Shown here: positions 61,748 through 64,000 of the stretch, in pieces
Position numbering within the stretch: the first letter of the stretch is position 1
Layout: each line of letters begins with the position of its first letter
Source of the DNA: Dermatobacter hominis
GTDB taxonomy: Bacteria > Actinomycetota > Acidimicrobiia > Acidimicrobiales > Microtrichaceae
Length of the DNA: 64,000 bases
Assembly (NCBI RefSeq): GCF_020715685.1
Contig: NZ_CP085840.1
Span: 2,418,001 to 2,482,000 of the forward strand
Reading direction: 5' to 3'
Made by a program: the position numbers and the translations under genes
Notes under the pieces: generated by a model
Told to the model about the DNA's origin: nothing
Database searches by the model: none
The model's input: the letters and a program-made list of their open reading frames with translations, nothing else

Positions 61748-63184
61748 TCAGCGCCCGGCTGCGTCGTCCGGTGCGACCGCGCCGTCGGCGTCGTCGGGCA
61801 CCGGGTTGCCGGCGAGGGCGGCCCCGGGCTCGGCACCGTCGGGGAGGTCGAAGAGGTCACGGACGGCGTCGACCAGCCGGTCGCCCCGGGCCGAGCCGGC
61901 GGCGTCGCGCAGGCGGACGGTCGGCTCGTGGAGCAGCTTGGCGACCAGGCCCCTCGTCATGGCCTCGACGGCGTCGAGCTGGGCGTCGGTGAGCCCCGAC
62001 AGCCGGCCGGAGGACCGCTCGAGCTCCGAGCAGCGGATGCACTCGGCCTTCTCGCGCAGCGAGGTGATGATCGGGGCGACCTGTCGGGCGTTGGTCGCCG
62101 CGGCGTGGCGGGCGATCTCCTCCTCGACGATCTCCCGGACGGCGGCGACCTCGCGGCGGCGCCCGGCGATGCCCGCCTCGGTGAAGGCGGCCACCGCGTC
62201 CATGTCGAGCAGCTCGACGCCCTGCAGCGCGGCCACGGCGGGATCGACGTCGCGCGGCATCGCGATGTCGACGATCACGAGCGGTTCGGCCCGGCCGACG
62301 AGGGCGGGGGCGACGAGCTCGGGGGTGACGACGGCGTCGGGCGCACCGGTGGCGGCGAACACGACGTCGGCGCCGGCCATGGCGGCGGGCAGCTCGTCGA
62401 GGCCGGCGGCCCGGGCGGACAGGTGGTCGCGACCGGCGGTGGCCTGGCGGACCAGCTCGGCGGCGCGCTCGGGCGTGCGGTTGGCGACGACCATCTCGGC
62501 CACGCCCGCGTCCGCCAGGAACGCGCCCATGCCCCGCCCCATGGAGCCGGCGCCGACGAGCACGGCGCGGGCACCGGACAGACCGGCCCGGGCACCGGCG
62601 GCGGTGCAGGCCCCGGCGTCGCCGGTGGGCCGGTCGACGCCGCGCAGCTCGACGAGGCGCTCGCCGGCGAGGATGACCGCCGCCTGCGACACCGAGGTGA
62701 CGTGACGGGCGATCGAGGTCTCGGTGCGGGCCCGCTTGCCGACCTCGAGGGCGTGGCGGAAGAGGAGGTTGAGGCCCCGGCGCGCGGTGCCCTCGAGCCG
62801 GGCGACCTCCCACGCGTCGCGGACCTGGCCGAGGATCTCGTGCTCGCCCGGCACCGCGGAGTCGAGCCCGGCGGCCACCTCGAACAGGTGGCGCACCGCC
62901 TGGTCGTCGTAGTGGACGTACAGGCTCTCGGCGAAGCGCTCGGGCGGCAGGTAGGTGAGGTCCGCGAAGAAGTCGCGCACCTCGGCGTAGGCGCCGTGGA
63001 ACCGCTCGGCGATCAGGTACACCTCGGTCCGGTTGCACGTGGCGAGGACCACGACCTCGGACGTGTCGGCACCGCCGTCGAGCGCGTGCAGCAGCTTGGG
63101 GAGGCGGTCACCGGTGACCGCCATGCGCTCGAGGAGGTCGAGCGGTGCGGTGCGGTGGTTCGCTCCAACGACGACGACAGACAC
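61748..63184 (-). CDS. hemA: Glutamyl-tRNA reductase
   Basis: A 478-residue NADPH-dependent enzyme that reduces glutamyl-tRNA to glutamate-1-semialdehyde, the first step of C5 heme synthesis. GANHRTAPLDLLERMA and the catalytic Cys50 in LATCNRTEVYL are present. ALVGAGSMGRGMGAFLADAG-type NADPH motif (written here in part) and the helical dimerisation domain follow. An insertion around residue 180 (DRPTGDAGACTAAGARAG) interrupts the usual spacing just before the Rossmann fold. GTG start. Confidence 0.94.
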   Translation of the reverse strand: MSVVVVGANHRTAPLDLLERMAVTGDRLPKLLHALDGGADTSEVVVLATCNRTEVYLIAERFHGAYAEVRDFFADLTYLPPERFAESLYVHYDDQAVRHLFEVAAGLDSAVPGEHEILGQVRDAWEVARLEGTARRGLNLLFRHALEVGKRARTETSIARHVTSVSQAAVILAGERLVELRGVDRPTGDAGACTAAGARAGLSGARAVLVGAGSMGRGMGAFLADAGVAEMVVANRTPERAAELVRQATAGRDHLSARAAGLDELPAAMAGADVVFAATGAPDAVVTPELVAPALVGRAEPLVIVDIAMPRDVDPAVAALQGVELLDMDAVAAFTEAGIAGRRREVAAVREIVEEEIARHAAATNARQVAPIITSLREKAECIRCSELERSSGRLSGLTDAQLDAVEAMTRGLVAKLLHEPTVRLRDAAGSARGDRLVDAVRDLFDLPDGAEPGAALAGNPVPDDADGAVAPDDAAGR

Positions 63185-63363
63185 GCCTGCTGGCGCTCCT
63201 TCGCTCGGGCCGCCACCGCCGGGGCGGGGACGACCACACGGACGGCACCAGCATGCTGCGCGCGGGGGCCGTCCGCCAGTTCAGGGCCCGCCTGTGGCAA
63301 CCGGCACGGGCCGGGTCGGGCCGGCGGGTGAGGCCAGCAGGTGACGCCGGCCGGCCCGGCGGC

Positions 63364-64000
63364 TCAGCCGGCCGAGCGGGTGGAGCGCGCGGAGCGGGAG
63401 CGGTCCTCGTGGAAGGCGAGGATCTGCAGCTCGACGGCCAGGTCCACGTCCCGGACCTGCACCCCGCTCGGCACGTCGAGCACCGTCGGGGCGAAGTTCA
63501 GGATCGAGGTGATGCCCACCTCGACCAGCCGGTCGGCCGCCTCCTGGGCCGCCGCCGGCGGCACGGCGACGATGCCGATGGCGACGCCCTCGGCCGCGAC
63601 CAGCTCGGCCAGCTCGTCCTGGTGGCGGACCGTGAGGGAACCGAGCTCGCGACCGACCTTGTCGGGATCGACGTCGAGGACGCCGACGACCGTGAAGCCC
63701 CGGTTCGTGAACCCGGCGAAGGTGGCCAGGGCGGAGCCCAGGTTGCCGGCGCCCACGATGACGCAGGGCCAGTCGTGGTCGAGGTTCAGCTCGGTCGCGA
63801 TCTCGACGAGGAGGTGGTCGACGTCGTAGCCCACGCCCCGGGTGCCGTAGGAGCCGAAGTGCGACAGGTCCTTGCGGACCTTGGCGGCGTTCACGCCCGC
63901 CAGGTCGGCGAGCTGCTCCGAGGAGACCTTGCTGCGGCCCTCGGCCTGCAGGTCGAGCAGGCAGCGGTGGTACAGCGGCAGGCGCGCGACGGTGGCCTCG
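63364..64000 (-). CDS. rex: Redox-sensing transcriptional repressor Rex (N-terminus cut by window edge)
   Basis: About 212 residues are inside the window, missing only the first few. The winged-helix DNA-binding domain includes RLPLYHRCLLDLQAEG, SEQLADLAGVNAAKVRKDLS and FGSYGTRGVGYDV. The Rossmann domain carries IVGAGNLGSALATFAGF and binds NADH/NAD+. Rex represses respiratory genes when NADH is low relative to NAD+, and releases DNA at high NADH. It is followed by hemA after 179 bases with no gene, the rex-hemA order known from Streptomyces. A likely target site lies at 51054-51067. Confidence 0.92.
   Translation of the reverse strand, partial: EATVARLPLYHRCLLDLQAEGRSKVSSEQLADLAGVNAAKVRKDLSHFGSYGTRGVGYDVDHLLVEIATELNLDHDWPCVIVGAGNLGSALATFAGFTNRGFTVVGVLDVDPDKVGRELGSLTVRHQDELAELVAAEGVAIGIVAVPPAAAQEAADRLVEVGITSILNFAPTVLDVPSGVQVRDVDLAVELQILAFHEDRSRSARSTRSAG

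Noticed and set aside
58922-63331. 1469-codon plus-strand open frame opposite the heme genes
   Set aside because: It is a shadow of the GC-rich minus-strand genes hemB to hemA, which have clear family motifs; the plus-strand translation is low-complexity Arg/Gly/Asp text with no domain.

Overview
The window is a very GC-rich (roughly 70%) actinobacterial chromosome segment. GTG starts and 4-nt ATGA/GTGA overlaps are common, and the quinol:cytochrome c oxidoreductase has a split (b6f-like) cytochrome b and Rieske/cytochrome c partners next to a complete 14-gene complex I operon. I infer an aerobic high-GC actinobacterium, possibly of the Acidimicrobiia. The lineage is inference, because no rRNA or other lineage marker is present. 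I found no tRNA, rRNA, CRISPR array or insertion sequence.

Layout. (1) 1-4430 is a surface-polysaccharide block: the N-terminus of a CapD/FlaA1-like protein, a UDP-sugar dehydrogenase, a NodB deacetylase, a GT4 glycosyltransferase and a low-molecular-weight phosphotyrosine phosphatase. (2) 4439-25544 is an accessory region and the most interesting part. It holds two paralogous gene sets, A (4439-12546) and B (12547-25544). Each is centred on a Tat-exported small protein followed in the same order by a JmjC/cupin-like oxygenase, an HRD-type 2-oxoglutarate (2OG) oxygenase, an intact PKHD-type 2OG oxygenase and a PKHD homologue that has lost its iron ligands. Each set also has a degenerate JmjC homologue and an intact HprK-like kinase. 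Set A adds two HxH-type 2OG oxygenases and a sulfotransferase. Set B adds a PhyH oxygenase, a Rieske oxygenase, a methyltransferase-peroxiredoxin fusion and two PqqD-domain proteins whose P-loops are destroyed. My reading is a peptide/protein-tailoring system (RiPP-like, or heavy modification of an exported protein) in which the Tat proteins are the likely substrates, PqqD-like domains recognise them and oxygenases decorate them. This is inference. (3) 25625-29350 holds a methyltransferase, a membrane-anchored sulfite-oxidase-type molybdoenzyme, and an AbiEi/DUF559-like gene bracketed by two near-identical long hairpins. (4) 29364-51038 is one continuous minus-strand respiratory block: small membrane protein, 2x[4Fe-4S] ferredoxin, split cytochrome b, Rieske, diheme cytochrome c, unknown membrane protein, then nuoA-N. 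A Rex-type operator (GTGAA-N4-TTCAC) lies just upstream of the first gene. (5) 51422-56218 holds a monoheme cytochrome c and its partner, two AI-2E/PerM-family transporters and an uncharacterised membrane protein. (6) 56311-64000 holds heme biosynthesis and its redox regulator on the minus strand: rex (partial), hemA, hemC, cobA-hemD fusion, a HAD phosphatase, hemB and hemL.

How the parts connect. The rex gene sits upstream of hemA, and a likely Rex operator sits upstream of the bc-nuo block. NADH/NAD+ sensing therefore probably coordinates the electron-transport chain and heme supply in this organism. The accessory oxygenase region has no visible link to these housekeeping genes, apart from following the cell-surface polysaccharide genes.
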